A DNA stretch of 64,000 bases from positions 7,716,435-7,780,434 of the forward strand of contig NC_054703.1 of assembly GCF_016097555.1 (NCBI RefSeq), written 5' to 3'. The stretch is from Gigantopelta aegis. Taxonomy: Eukaryota; Mollusca; Gastropoda; Neomphalida; Peltospiridae. A program made the position numbers and the translations under genes. The notes under the pieces are model-generated. The model did not search any database. It was given only the letters and a program-made list of their open reading frames with translations, and was not told where the DNA came from. Of this stretch, positions 11,141 to 21,405 are shown one piece after another. How positions within the stretch are numbered: position 1 is the first letter of the stretch; each line of letters opens with the position of its first letter.

Positions 11141-11525
11141 ATTAATCGTTTTTAATTGAATTAAAACAAAATTATGGATGCAAGTATCAGTGACACTGAA
11201 TACGAGAGATATTTAATTCTGTGGAATACTTGTTTACTAAATCTACTTGTACTTGTAATGTTGCCAGATGATTGTATAGAAAATGAATTTTGGATCTTAC
11301 ATGTATTATGCACTAAAATCATTTGCTGAATTTAGAGTTGGAGATAATCTTAAGTTTTAATCCATGCAAACATGTGTAGTGTTGTGTTTTGAACCCAATA
11401 TAATTGTTTGGTACTAATGCAAATGAATACATGCTGTTATCCAGATTCTCGCATTTTCATTACTAATAAATGGGAGCCTGTACATCTATGGTGATTAATC
11501 TGTTTCACAATGTTTCACCCTTCAG
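11141..11525. other. Intron-like sequence
   Basis: AT-rich. A short open stretch at 11173-11328 begins ATGGATGCAAG, but no splice or homology support was seen. Ends in TTTCACCCTTCAG, a good acceptor. Confidence 0.5.
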
Positions 11526-11670
11526 ATTAATGAATGTGACCAGTGTCAGCGCCAGGAAAGGCTAAAGACAATAGCACCAATTCTGCATCCAATCGAGACC
11601 GATTCTCCTTGGGATTTAATAGGGATAGACCTGATCGGCCCCTTTCAGAAAACAGAGGGTGGTAACAAGT
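11526..11670 (+). pseudogene. Ginger/GIN-like gene: integrase exon with CxxC and first Asp (frameshifted)
   Basis: After acceptor TTCAG, the exon reads INECDQCQRQERLKTIAPI, the CxxC half of the HHCC zinc finger. It then runs into SPWDLIGIDLIGP with the first catalytic Asp of a gypsy-type DDE integrase. A run of six C (11639-11644) then shifts the frame by two. Past it the expected F-Q-K-T-E-G-G-N-K appears in another frame before donor GTAGGT. Without the extra bases, the exon would end in phase 2 and match the next exon. The break may be genuine decay or a homopolymer error. Confidence 0.8.
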
Positions 11671-12270
11671 AGGTGTCTTAAATCATAATTGTTTTACTTT
11701 TTGTGATATTACTGACTCTAGTAGTCAAACAAAATAATAGTTGTGGTTCCAATTACCTAACAGTCAGTAAACAATTGTGCAACCCTAACATTTTAAAGAA
11801 AATCACCCCAAAATCATTTTGTCAACCGACCAAGTCTAAATTAATATAACCAACAATCAGCTTTGTATAACTTGTTCACAATATTCAATTGATAATTAAA
11901 TAGTTTTCGGTTTTACGATTACCACAGCTGTGTTTTGAAATTCTGTATAGTTTTGAGTTAAGGTGTACCAGACAAATTTTATAGACTGCAATTGCATGTA
12001 CATGCAAGGATATTGTATTAAGACTAAAGCAGAAATAGCATTGTTGAACATACGTGGAATAAGAAGCAGTAGATTTAATTAGTTACAAGGTACTATACTA
12101 GTATATTATATCATATACATAATATGACAGGACCATTTGAAAAAAATCTTACTGGCCCTTCTCAAATTCAACTAGCCCTCCAATTATCACATATAACTGA
12201 AGAGCCCAAATCAAAAATAGATTTTTTAAATAATAATAACTATGTGCTCACCGTATATAGTCCGTTAGCA
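11671..12270. other. Intron
   Basis: AT-rich intronic sequence. A block near 12125-12200 (ACTGGCCCTTCTCAAATTC) looks like a dispersed repeat by composition, but no boundary was found. Confidence 0.5.
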
Positions 12271-12440
12271 TCAAAATAAAACCGACGAATTGGTGTTTAA
12301 CTCCATGATGAAAATAAAGTTAAAATAAAACCGATGAACTGGTGTTTAACTCCATGATAAAAATAAAGTTAAAATAAAGTTAAAATAAAACCGATGAACT
12401 GGTGTTTAACCCCATGATGAAAATAAAGTTAAAATTCACA
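12271..12440. repeat. Three ~49-bp tandem units
   Basis: Unit TAAAATAAAACCGATGAACT...GGTGTTTAACTCCATGATGAAAATAAAG repeats three times with small changes and one extra AAAATAAAGTT. Confidence 0.85.
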
Positions 12441-12457
12441 TAAAACATGTTATTAAG

Positions 12458-12767
12458 AAGGAAGGAAATGTTTTATTTAACGAAGTACTCAACACATTTT
12501 ATTTACGGTTATATGGCGTCAGACATATAGTTAAGAACCACACAGATATTGAGAGAAAAAACCTGCTATCGCCACTTCATGGGCTACCCTTTGATTAGCA
12601 GCAAGGGATCTTTTATATGCACCATCCCACAGACAGGGTAGTACATACCACGGCCTTTGATATCCCAGTCGTGTTGCACTGGTTGAAACGAGAAATAGCC
12701 CAATGGGCCCACTGACAGGGATCAGTCCCAGACCGACCACGCATCGAGCGAGCGCTTTGCCCGCCCC
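12458..12767 (-). mobile_element. tRNA-type SINE, near full length
   Basis: Has all blocks from GAAGGAAATGTTTTATTTAACG to ...GCATCGAGCGAGCGCTTTGC (tRNA-derived head, reverse strand). Flanked by AACATGTTATTAAG at 12444-12457 and 12768-12781. Confidence 0.92.
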
Positions 12768-12781
12768 AACATGTTATTAAG

Positions 12782-14000
12782 TTTTAAACCCATACCAACT
12801 CAAATTAAAAAAAGAAAGAACAAGAATTCCAGTATAAATAAAAATGTTACTTTACTCAGTATCATTTAATTATACATATTAAATCTCATTTTTAATACAG
12901 AGGTGAAGACAAAGTACTCGAATAGCCAAGGTATGAAACTTGACTTGCATTATCTCTGCAGTAAAACATATTGCAGTACAAAGAGACTCAAGGTAGAATT
13001 GCGCGTAAACTAGTCTATGAGTGGCAGTACTCTTTGTGACAATGCAAGAGGGATGGAATAAACTTTGTGGCAATGCAAGAGGTGTGAAATCCCCAGCAAA
13101 TTATTTCCTCAGGAGTGGCTGTTGTCCTACAGACAAGGCACTAGGTAAAGACCAATGCAATCATCCATTAGTTTGCCAAATACCCATTCGACTCTGCTTT
13201 GTGCAGCGATACATCCTTGATCATGTATTACGGTTTTGTCATTCAAATTACCTTGGATCTTTAATCAATTGCCTTAAAACCTGTATCAGAAAAAAAGAAA
13301 TATTTAACCTATGCAGTTGGATGGTAATTTGTAAAGAGTTTTTGTTTTTATTTACACTTTTTCCCCCAATAAATGTTATTTGAGATGGTATGGGTTTAAA
13401 ACTTAATTAATTAATATGTTTTTATATTCATTTTATCTTTATTCATTATTTTAGAGTTGTCAAAATATAGAACATGTTCTAGGTCTTCTGCTGCCATATC
13501 TGTAGTGTGTTTTGTCACATTCTTTTTTAACTAGTACCATACTCGCCAGACCCTAAAATCGATGGTTGCTCAACGGACTACCTTTGTAAGATTTGTAGTC
13601 GCCATTAGCCAATAAAGGCGTCCGGGCGACTGCTAATTTTCAACCCTGATATGAATCTGTTCATCTTTCAATTTTGGGCTACCACATTTCAGATACCCAT
13701 GGGCTACCATTGTTTTTAACCCTGATTCTAAAAATAAAAATAAAAAAATATTTCTTGGGCCAGCATTTTCTATTTGTGTGTCATGTATTTCATTTATTCT
13801 TAATTTAATACTGGTTTTTTAATAAAACCATATATGTGACCACAAATTTGACTTATGTTTCTCTGTCCCACACATTTCTTTGGATTTTAAAAAAGATATA
13901 GATTTACTTATTTTGTTCACAAGGATTCCATACAGTCACATTGTTATTGTGTTGATCCAGACAAAAATCAATTAATATTAACTGTTTATTCACTTCACAG
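12782..14000. other. Intron with a dispersed repeat at 13021-13330
   Basis: The stretch 13021-13330 shares blocks such as CCCATTCGACTCTGCTTTGT and CGATACATCCTTGATC with the reverse strand at about 61200-61445, so it is an old dispersed repeat. The 120-residue open frame there is therefore not called as a gene. The rest is AT-rich; it ends in acceptor CACTTCACAG. Confidence 0.6.
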
Positions 14001-14163
14001 GTACATCTGCACCATGACTTGCCTGTTTTCCAAATTTGAATATGCCAAGCCGATTACTTGCAAGAGTTCTGCAGCAGTGTGCCAAGTTTTATTGGATTTC
14101 ATATATTTATATGGCCCATCAAAGAGGTTTCTCAGAGACCAAGGCCGTGAATTTGTGAATGAG
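14001..14163 (+). CDS. Ginger/GIN-like gene: integrase exon with second Asp
   Basis: Acceptor CACTTCACAG, exon G|TAC..., donor GAG|GTAACA. Translation: YICTMTCLFSKFEYAKPI, SSAAVCQVLLDFIYLYGP, RFLRDQGREFVNE. The aspartate in RDQGREF is the second of the DDE triad (family form SDQGxEF). Enters in phase 2 and leaves in phase 0; no stop. Retroviral-type integrase folds join donor DNA ends to a target. Confidence 0.88.
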
Positions 14164-14254
14164 GTAACAGATATTAACACATTAACTTGCATGTGCATGT
14201 ATGTCTTTCTAATTAAAATTAGCTCCACTATTACATGTGGATCAAACAGCAGCC

Positions 14255-15165
14255 CGTTGGAGCTTATGTCCAGTTGACCTTTTAGTCGACCAATCAAAAC
14301 TTTACTTACTATAACATTTTATTATTTGGCGATATACACTTAACTAATCAGGAAAATATAGACATTTTAAAATCCGTTCATGACTTTATTGTAAGCACTA
14401 AACGTTTTGAAACTTATTAGCACTGTTTCATTTCTCTACCTGTACTATTTCTATGTATGTATCTTTCCTTTCTGTAGCTCACTTTTATGTTATTCATCTA
14501 CTATTTTGTTTTATTATTATTATTAGTTATTAATTGTACTTTGTCTGTCATCTTGTTAGTTTGTCTGTAAATTTTTTTAGGGAAAGGTCCTAATATAGGC
14601 TTGTAGCCTGTCGACCAATCCCACCAGCAAATGGAATAAAAATATTGTTTAAACTAAAACCTTACTTGCAAAAGAATTTGAAAACATTCGGGTTTATGCC
14701 GAGGGTAATAGTATATGAAATTATTTGGGTGAATTACGAAGTATGCCGGAAACTCATTTCAATATAAAATTTTATATAAAATTCATTTCTTTTATTACTG
14801 CACTTTTACCCCTGTTTTTTTCAATGTCGAAATAGACCAACAAGTTCACCTATTGCAAAAATAGTATCGCCCGATATTTTTTGAATTTGTATGCTCCAGA
14901 ATAACGCTATAAAATGAATGAATGAATGAATGAATGAATGAATGAATGAATGAATGAATGACTGTTTAACGACACCCCAGCACGAAAAATACATCGGCTA
15001 TTGGGTGTCAAACTATGGTAACGCTATAGAAGGCGAAGTGTAATTGGTCGATATTTAAATTGCTATTTATAGATGAAATGTCACCTGGACATGGCAGTTA
15101 ACGCAATGCTGTTAGATCTACTGGTAGACCAATAGAGCTAATTTTAATCAGATTGCATGTATGTT
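14255..15165. repeat. Dispersed repeat R1 (copy of R2 at 55808-56290), with two insertions
   Basis: Shares GCTYATGTCCAGTTGACC, AAGAATTTGAAAACATTCGG, AAGTATGCCGGAAACT, ATAGACCAACAAGTTC, GAATTTGTATGCTCC, AATTGGTCGATATTTAAAT and TCTACTGGTAGACCA with 55808-56290. Two segments are extra here: 14309-14658, which ends ...GGAATAAAAATATTG and looks like a LINE 3' end flanked by AAAACTTTACTTA / AAAACCTTACTTG, and a short (AATG)n element at 14914-15018. Ends resemble imperfect inverted repeats (GTCGACCAATC / ATTGGTCGATA), suggesting a non-autonomous DNA transposon. Confidence 0.78.
14914..15018 (-). mobile_element. Short tail-only copy of the LINE-B/SINE family in R1
   Basis: (AATG)n plus TTTAACGACACCCCAGCACG to CAAACTATGGT. 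AACGCTATA flanks it on both sides, and the R2 copy at 56150 shows the empty site (ATAACGCTATAAAGGGCG). Confidence 0.93.
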
Positions 15166-15583
15166 TAATGTTGATTTTATAAGTATTATTATTATGAATA
15201 TAGTAATCATGTTACAAAATAGGTGATGATACGAGAAAAATGCATGACTTTAGATCTCATTAATTTGGGCACAACGGGGACTGTTGTGTTTTCTGACTGC
15301 AGGAAGACCATTTTAGTTCAATACTATGATTAACAGTTACTGAAGAGTTGTCAATATTTAGAAATGCATTTTAATCTAATTAACTTTAACATTTCAGTGT
15401 TTTTGAGGTGAAATATTTTGAGGTCAGCATGTTTGTAGTCAATTTGAGTACGATTATTTGAGGCATATGTTTTTGGGGGGCACAGTATTTATCGCTTCGA
15501 CTTTGATGGAATCGAAAGCCCTGAAATGTCTTTCCAATCACTTCAAAAACCTATTTATACCATGAATTATAACTTTATTTCAG
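15166..15583. other. Intron
   Basis: AT-rich intronic sequence with nothing recognised. Ends in acceptor TTATTTCAG. Confidence 0.6.
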
Positions 15584-15714
15584 CTGAACACATTCATGCT
15601 TGACAAATTCAACACAAAACATGCCATCACGAGTGCATATCACCCACAGTGCAATGGTCAGGATGAGCGTACAAACCAGACGTTAAAAAGAGCACTGGTA
15701 AAGTACTGCAATAG
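15584..15714 (+). CDS. Ginger/GIN-like gene: integrase exon with catalytic Glu
   Basis: Acceptor TTTCAG, donor AATAG|GTAATT, 43 codons plus two bases. Reads LNTFMLDKFNTKHAITSAYH, then PQCNGQDERTNQTLKRALVK. AYHPQ-x-NG-xx-ER-xN-x-TLK is the signature of gypsy-type integrases, and the glutamate in QDERTN completes the DDE triad. Phase 2 exit matches the next exon. Confidence 0.9.
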
Positions 15715-15919
15715 GTAATTTATTGTGATTTATTGATGTCCATCAATGTTTGTATCGGGGGAAATGTAAGACGTGTGTATGTGCGTGTGTTAGCACCTGA
15801 GGCCCTCAGGAAAAAAATATTTTAATTATGTTTCGTAAAGTTCTTTTTGTTTTGGCACCAACCCAATGTATTTGATATTCCTGACATTCTGATGTTTAAT
15901 TTTGTGCACTCTTTTTCAG
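15715..15919. other. Intron (short)
   Basis: About 205 bases with consensus borders GTAATT...TTTTTCAG. Confidence 0.75.
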
Positions 15920-16027
15920 TGAGCAGACAGACTGGGATGAACATGTCAAAGGAATGTTTACTCCATTAACACGTCAACACAGAAGTCCATCAAGTTCATG
16001 CCGTACCATGCAAGTGTTGATGTGGAA
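15920..16027 (+). pseudogene. Ginger/GIN-like gene: end of integrase core (frameshifted)
   Basis: Begins SEQTDWDEHVKG in the incoming frame. About 15958 the conserved reading moves to another frame, giving VYSINTSTQKSIKFMPYHAS and then VDVE. This corresponds to the family block ...FA.NTS.Q.ST.F.PF.LMYGRE. A one-base change breaks continuity. Donor GAA|GTATGT closes the exon at 16027. Confidence 0.75.
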
Positions 16028-17349
16028 GTATGTGGTATTTGTTTTAGTTAGGATTTGTATTTAATGTTTTATTTGCAGATATGGCCTGCTATCAGCTTTT
16101 GTAATTAATGTATGTTTTTATTTACAGCTTGCCTGCTGTCAGCTTATTGTGTAAGTAATGTTTTATTTTATCCTTCGCCAGGTTATGTCAAACAATAGGC
16201 TGGTAACTTGTAATTGTGGTAATCGTTTCTTTCAGCTTACACTGTACTAACGCACGTTACTTGCCTTGCATGTTAACTATTGTTCTCAAACTCCTCTCCC
16301 AAGCCCATCAGGGAATAAAACAACTTGTCTCTAGTGTTCAGGTTTATTTCTCCTGCTAAGATTATATTGTCAGGCCAGATTTCATTTTTAAAGGTGGAAC
16401 TGCAAGTATTATTTGAAAGTGGATATTATCTGAAAGGTTAGTCTGTATTTTGTTTTATTTAATATATGTATGTTTTGTATACATGCATTGTTAGTTAATA
16501 CCCTTAGAAAGTACTGTGGCTAGTTATTGTTTAATTACTTTATGAATGTATAAAGTAATGAGTATTTATATTGGGTATATAGATTAAATTACATTGAATT
16601 AATATTTGTTCAAGATAGCTGGCTTAAAGAAAAAACAACAATCTGAATGTCATGTTAATTGTGTATGTGTATTTGTATGTGTATGTGTTTTAGTTCATCG
16701 TGTTTAACGATATGTGATTGTCAATAGTTTCTTTTATATGTCTTGTATTTGAATTGTAGATTGTCCTGTTCTCTTTCTGTGTGCTGGAGAATCCAGTTTA
16801 TCTTACACCCAGGCGTCATCTACCTGGTATGAGTTTTTATGTATTATGTTTATCAAATATCAGTTTTTCATGTATAATTGTGGTATATGACCAGTTGTAT
16901 TTGTCATGTTCATCAAGTGTACTTATTATATGTATTTGCTTTATGTTATCAAATGTTTTATAGTTTGGCATTAAATACTTAGGATTTAAAGCAGGATGAT
17001 TCAATTTACATTATTTTTATGATGAGATGAATATGATTAAAAGATATACATTTACTTAAATTGTGATATAAATGTTATGTATACGTAAATTATTTTACTT
17101 GGTCAGATACATGAATTCTATGATGTGATATTTATTGTTGTTTTATTGTGCTTGTAGGGTGTTTTTCCTTGTCTTCATTTTATGTGACATCGAATAAATT
17201 GTTTGGACCCACCCGTAGCCGTTTTCCTTTCTGTGTTTGAGAAATGTGAAAAATCTGATACTGCTACATTGATACATTTTTCACGTCCTGTCTTCAAAAA
17301 CTGATAATGATATTGTTAATTTGTTGAATGATAATTATAATGCCAATAA
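16028..17349. other. Intron
   Basis: AT-rich. Contains two similar short blocks (GCCTGCTATCAGCTTTTGT at 16085 and GCCTGCTGTCAGCTTATTGT at 16130) and TG/TA-rich stretches. No exon supported; the block linking the integrase to the next exon (17971) may be missing. Confidence 0.5.
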
Positions 17350-17717
17350 AAATGAATGAATGAATGAATGTTTAACGACACCCCAGCACGAAAAATACAT
17401 CGGCTATTGGGTGTCAAACTATGGTTAATGCAACCCAATGTGAATGAATGAATGTTTAACGACACCCCAGCACGAAAAATACATCGGCTATTGGGTGTCA
17501 AACTATGGTAATGGAAACAAATAAGGTGATGATCAACATCAACAGAAAAATTCAAGATATAAATAAAAACAGTGTAAAGAACTGTGCAAAATACAAATAC
17601 AAATATCACAGAGAGATACTGACTTTTACTCTAAACTTCAATGTGTGCTGTATTGGCCATTCTCAAAGAGAATGTTACACCCCTGCACCACGGTGAGGTT
17701 ACAGCACGCGCAGGGGA
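17350..17717 (-). mobile_element. Composite: tail-only unit plus full hairpin-head SINE in one target-site duplication
   Basis: Two units head to tail, 17350-17440 (tail only, ending CATTGGGTTGC on the reverse strand) and 17441-17717 (full SINE). Together they are enclosed by ATAATGCCAATAA (17337-17349 and 17718-17730), so both arrived in one insertion. Confidence 0.9.
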
Positions 17718-17970
17718 ATAATGCCAATAATAACACTACCATAATGTCCTGCATTTTGTTGGGGGACTATATGTTTTAAAACCTAAAAAACCCAGTGTTT
17801 GAACAGCATTTTGTGGTGACACGGCCAATTATCTTTCGGCTAGCTAACAGAATTATATCTCATATTGGGATATCTTGTATAGTGGGCTCTACACAGGAAA
17901 TTATAATACATGTGTATTTATATTACAATGATAGGCCCCTAATGTTTCATTATTTGCATGTTGTTGTCAG
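17718..17970. other. Intron
   Basis: No feature recognised; ends TTGTTGTCAG, a usable acceptor. Confidence 0.5.
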
Positions 17971-18102
17971 GTCCTATTCCGGAGGAAACCAAACTCCTTT
18001 GTCAGTAGTGTGTATGGTGCAGACGATATACCCAGTGTTTGCAGCATCACCGAAAACAAGATTGACCAGCTGGTGGAGGATGCCAAAGATCTGGACACAG
18101 AG
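17971..18102 (+). CDS. Ginger/GIN-like gene: linker exon
   Basis: Acceptor TTGTTGTCAG and donor GAG|GTACTT enclose exactly 44 codons: VLFRRKPNSFVSSVYGADDI, then PSVCSITENKIDQLVEDAKD and LDTE. There is no stop, and the entry and exit phases are both 0, compatible with the next exon. In integrases of this group an acidic/helical stretch sits between the core and the GPY/F module; this exon occupies that place. Confidence 0.65.
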
Positions 18103-18649
18103 GTACTTCTTACCTTTTCTAGTTTAACTGAGCTACTTCTAGAGTGTAACCGCGTGATCCAGTATATCACATTTTTAAGTAAACATAGTGACAACCGATA
18201 TAGGCACACTCACATTGGTGAGGTCCTAATACCAATTTACCAATATAAATAATGATGGGGTACCTTTGATTGTGTAAACTTTTATTAATTTACTCTATTC
18301 AAATGAGGTATGAATATTATGACTTGAGGTTTTTTTTTAATAAGAATGACAGAATTTTTTTATAGCCCTGCATACTAACAAACTAATGAATAACGTTTAG
18401 GTTTTCAGCACAATGGGCATCTTTCAGCATAACATTGCTATTGAAATGTTTTTTGTTTTCAAAACACTGGACATCTTTCAGTGTCAAATTGTTGTTCAAA
18501 TGTTTTTGTTTCATTATGTATCCTTGCTTAACAAGTTGTTTGTATTATATTTTTGGTTGCTCAAAGAATAATTGTATTGGTATATGTAGTATCAATCAGA
18601 GTAATGGTTGCAGTGTTTATTGTAATTTTATGTCTTGTCTGTGTTGTAG
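18103..18649. other. Intron
   Basis: AT-rich, with two similar TTTTCAAAACACTGGACATC / TTTTCAGCACAATGGGCATC blocks around 18400-18480. Ends GTGTTGTAG. Confidence 0.6.
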
Positions 18650-18936
18650 GTGAAAGCCATGATCCAGATGGCACAACATAAGCAGAAAAAGGAGTATGAT
18701 GCTAAGAAGAGCAAGGGAGTGAAATCTTTTGAGTTTGAGGTTGGAAGTGACGTGTTAAGAAGAAATATGGTCAAGCTAGGACGTAAGGGTAGCCTCCTGG
18801 AAACAGACTGGTTGGGGCCATATACTGTTGAAGCTATTCACCCAAAGGGCACAGTGACCCTTTCTAAGGATGGGAAACATCTGAAAAGCAGGATCAACAT
18901 GTGCCAGTTAAAGCCATATAAGAAAAGACTGAGCAG
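18650..18936 (+). CDS. Ginger/GIN-like gene: GPY/F-module exon
   Basis: Ninety-five codons plus two bases between acceptor GTGTTGTAG and donor AGCAG|GTTTGT. A Lys-rich helix (MIQMAQHKQKKEYDAKKSKG) precedes FEVGSDVLRRNMVKLGRKG, then DWLGPYTVEAIHPKGTVTLS and INMCQLKPYKKR. WLGPY is the GPY/F motif found after the core of gypsy/chromovirus integrases and Ginger transposases. This module is thought to act in multimerisation or target binding. Intact and in phase with the next exon. Confidence 0.88.
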
Positions 18937-19145
18937 GTTTGTCTTAATTAACCTTCACATTCTTATTACAGTACTGAGTGGTAATTTGTTTTGTTGATTG
19001 CATTTAGTTTATAGCTGCACATAATGCCAGTAGTGAAAAGCATAGAGCGAAGTCACTTCTCTCTCAAACTGTTAGAGAGGGTGAATTTTTTAATATGACT
19101 TGAATTTATAATCCAAAAAATAAAATATGGAAAAAGAAGTGATTC
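18937..19145. other. Intron
   Basis: AT-rich, nothing recognised. Confidence 0.6.
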
Positions 19146-19478
19146 TTAAAGGCATACTGTCACAGACCACTGACCTATTAAATGGCCTAACAAAGTATTA
19201 CCGTAACAAATATAAATTTGATTTGTCCCTAAATATCCTTTATTCAACCATCTATGTAACCACCATACTCCATTTACTAATGATATTTTGTAAAAATAAC
19301 TGAATTATGGCAATAGTCCATAATTCAAAAGCTAATATTGCCAAGAGGGTTAACATGGATTTAAGTCCATTATGGTGATGTGATAGCTAGATTTGGTTTC
19401 CAAACATTAATGTAATTATCATTTATTATCAATTTTTAGAGAAATGAGGTCCTTAAATCTGTGACAGTATGCCTTTAA
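19146..19478. mobile_element. TTAA-flanked MITE with 21-bp perfect TIRs
   Basis: TTAAAGGCATACTGTCACAG at the left end is matched by its exact reverse complement at 19458-19478. Length 333 bp, no coding sequence. TTAA ends are typical of piggyBac-like targets. It sits in an intron of the integrase-Ulp1 gene. Confidence 0.9.
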
Positions 19479-20404
19479 TACAGGTGCAACTTTTACAATC
19501 TGTTTTTTTTTTCTAACCATCTGTACTGCTAATTGTGCTCTATAGTTTAAAAAAAATCATCTTTCCACATGTCGGCTTTTAGAATTAATGAAATGTAATT
19601 GAAAAGCACTCATTTAACAGTTTGGAATTCATTCTCTCACAAATTTGTCTTCTGTTTTCATTTAATAACTACTCCATGCAGAGTATTGTCCTAATAGATT
19701 AATCTACCACGGCCAAGCTTCGATTACCAATTGCTTGCAATTTCACAATCACAGTTTTTTAACTGATACATTGTGGAGGTGTCAGACTGAATGGATACTT
19801 ATTATGAGTGCATATACATGAAAACTCCACTAGGACAGGTTTGCTTGTATTTTATAATTTCGACATGTTTTATATGTTGAATTTATTCATAATAACAACG
19901 TCTACGTAAAACTAGTTAATAACTACCCGCATTTTTTTCACGTCTAGGTATGCTGCACCAAACAGATTTTTTTTTTAATGTATTTTTCGATGGAGCATGA
20001 CCCAAACTCCAAAAAAGAAGAAGACACTTGCCATAGTCTAGATCCTCATCCTTGTACAATTTCCAGCATATTTGCCTGAAAATACGCTTCAACGGTCAGT
20101 AACACGTTTAGGCCTACTGTAACGAAACCGACTTATTTAAAGCTAGTTTCTAAAAAAACATAAAGGATAAACAAATAGAAAGTGTTACATATTTATTCTG
20201 CTAACATAAATAAGTTTTACAACCAATTATATAAAAGTATTCTAACATTTCTTTTACATATCTAGTTTTATAACAAATATCAATCACCAGTATTAAAAAA
20301 AAAAAAAAAATTATCACTAAATTAAACCTTATACAATTTTACTTTATATATAAAGTATTGATGGTAAAACACTATGTGTACTACTTTCAAACTATTCTTT
20401 ACAG
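19479..20404. other. Intron
   Basis: AT-rich, with an A-run near 20296-20310. No exon or repeat boundary recognised; ends in acceptor TTCTTTACAG. Confidence 0.55.
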
Positions 20405-20695
20405 TTCCGCTGAGAAGCCTCCTTCAACCCAGACATGCCCAACTGATAGGCCAGTACACCAGGACCAGCCAGCCAAAGATTTTTTCCACAAGAGTCTTAA
20501 CAATGGAACAGTTGATAAATTGCTTGGTTTCATGGAAGATTTTAACATCAAGTTACCCAAGAACATCGGTGAAGTGGCATCAAGTGGAAGCTGTATTGTC
20601 AACCAGTTTATGTTAGAATATGATAGTGACGGACACTTTCGCAAACTTCGCTGCTGCCAGTGCAAGTATCGTCACCCAGGGCGTGGATGCTATAG
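20405..20695 (+). CDS. Integrase-Ulp1 gene: Cys-rich linker exon
   Basis: Enters in phase 2 from the GPY/F exon: SSAEKPPSTQTCPTDRP, FFHKSLNNGTVDKLLGFMED, IVNQFMLEYDSDGHFRKLRC, CQCKYRHPGRGCYR. The C..C.CQC......GC cluster looks like a small metal-binding patch, but no named domain is recognised. At 20695 the reading passes to another frame, either through a very short intron (next entry) or an indel. Confidence 0.7.
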
Positions 20696-20750
20696 GTTGG
20701 TTGAGCTGCTGCTTAACGGCCCTAATGCAAACAAACCAGCATGTGGACAG
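20696..20750 (+). other. Possible 55-nt intron or frame break
   Basis: TATAG|GTTGGT...CTTAAC...GGACAG|C has the look of a tiny intron with a branch-like CTTAAC. Removing it joins the Cys-rich frame to the Ulp1 frame (Y-S-L-L-Q-S-F-Q). It is shorter than usual molluscan introns, so a frameshift is equally possible. Confidence 0.4.
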
Positions 20751-20904
20751 CCTCTTGCAGAGCTTTCAACCTGTCCCAAGTCACCTGGAAGAGCCGGTTA
20801 CTGCAACTACTCCACCCAAAGGATCACACATGTTCATTGGGAACAACAGCTTTACACCAGCAGATCTCAAGTGTCTAGAGGGTGATGCCTGTCTACAACA
20901 TACG
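20751..20904 (+). CDS. Integrase-Ulp1 gene: start of Ulp1 protease domain
   Basis: Reads SLLQSFQPVPSHLEEPVTAT, a Pro/Thr-rich linker, then FIGNNSFTPADLKCLEGDAC and LQHT before donor ACG|GTTTGC. The G.....T..DL.CL....WL.D pattern is the first strand and helix of C48 (Ulp1/SENP) peptidases; the usual WLND is CLQHT here. Exits in phase 0. Confidence 0.75.
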
Positions 20905-21267
20905 GTTTGCATTATTGTCAATATAATTTGATTTGTCCTCTACTAGTCCAACTAATTTTCATATCTCCTAAGGGTCAAACAATGATTAAATCCCCGTGAA
21001 GTCCAACTTCATCTGTAACTCTATGTGAAAAAGCTATACATTAAGTTTCAACTCTGTATCTTGTGGCATTGCAAAAACGTCTGGAACAGATGGAGACAAA
21101 ACCTACAGTTTACTGGAGCACTTTCAGAATCCTTTTTTTTTAAAAATTAAAATTCTATTTTTTTGTAACAATTTTTCTTAAGCTCAAATTTTTTATTTGG
21201 TTCATTTGAATATAATCACAAAAAAATACTGATAGTTCAAATAACTGATGTGGATTTCTTCAAACAG
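20905..21267. other. Intron
   Basis: AT-rich with a T-run near 21134. Ends in acceptor TTCAAACAG. Confidence 0.7.
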
Positions 21268-21405
21268 ATCGTCAACAGTTTCCTCGCTAAGCTCCAGAGA
21301 TTGGCCAACTGGGACAGGAAAAAGAGGGTTCTAGTTTTGTCATCCTTCTTGGCAGTCAAATGGGAGAAGGGGAGTAAAGGCATACGTCAATGGATCTATA
21401 AATTG
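21268..21405 (+). CDS. Integrase-Ulp1 gene: Ulp1 exon 2
   Basis: Forty-six codons between acceptor CAAACAG and donor TTG|GTATAT: IVNSFLAKLQRLANWDRKKR, VLVLSSFLAVKWEKGSKGIR, QWIYKL. This matches the C48 order IN.YL..L......V...SSFF...L.......R.W. Phase 0 at both ends; no stop. Confidence 0.85.

Noticed and set aside
11173..11328. Open frame MDASISDTEYERYLILW as the missing HHCC exon
   Set aside because: Lacks the H-x3-H spacing and splice borders expected.
13021..13383. 120-residue ORF as a gene
   Set aside because: The region is shared with 61200-61445 in reverse and with broken frames there, so it is an old repeat.
16075..16165. Two short blocks with acceptors (TTTGCAG, TTTACAG) as mini-exons
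   Set aside because: They are near-duplicates of each other, give no conserved integrase residues and quickly stop.
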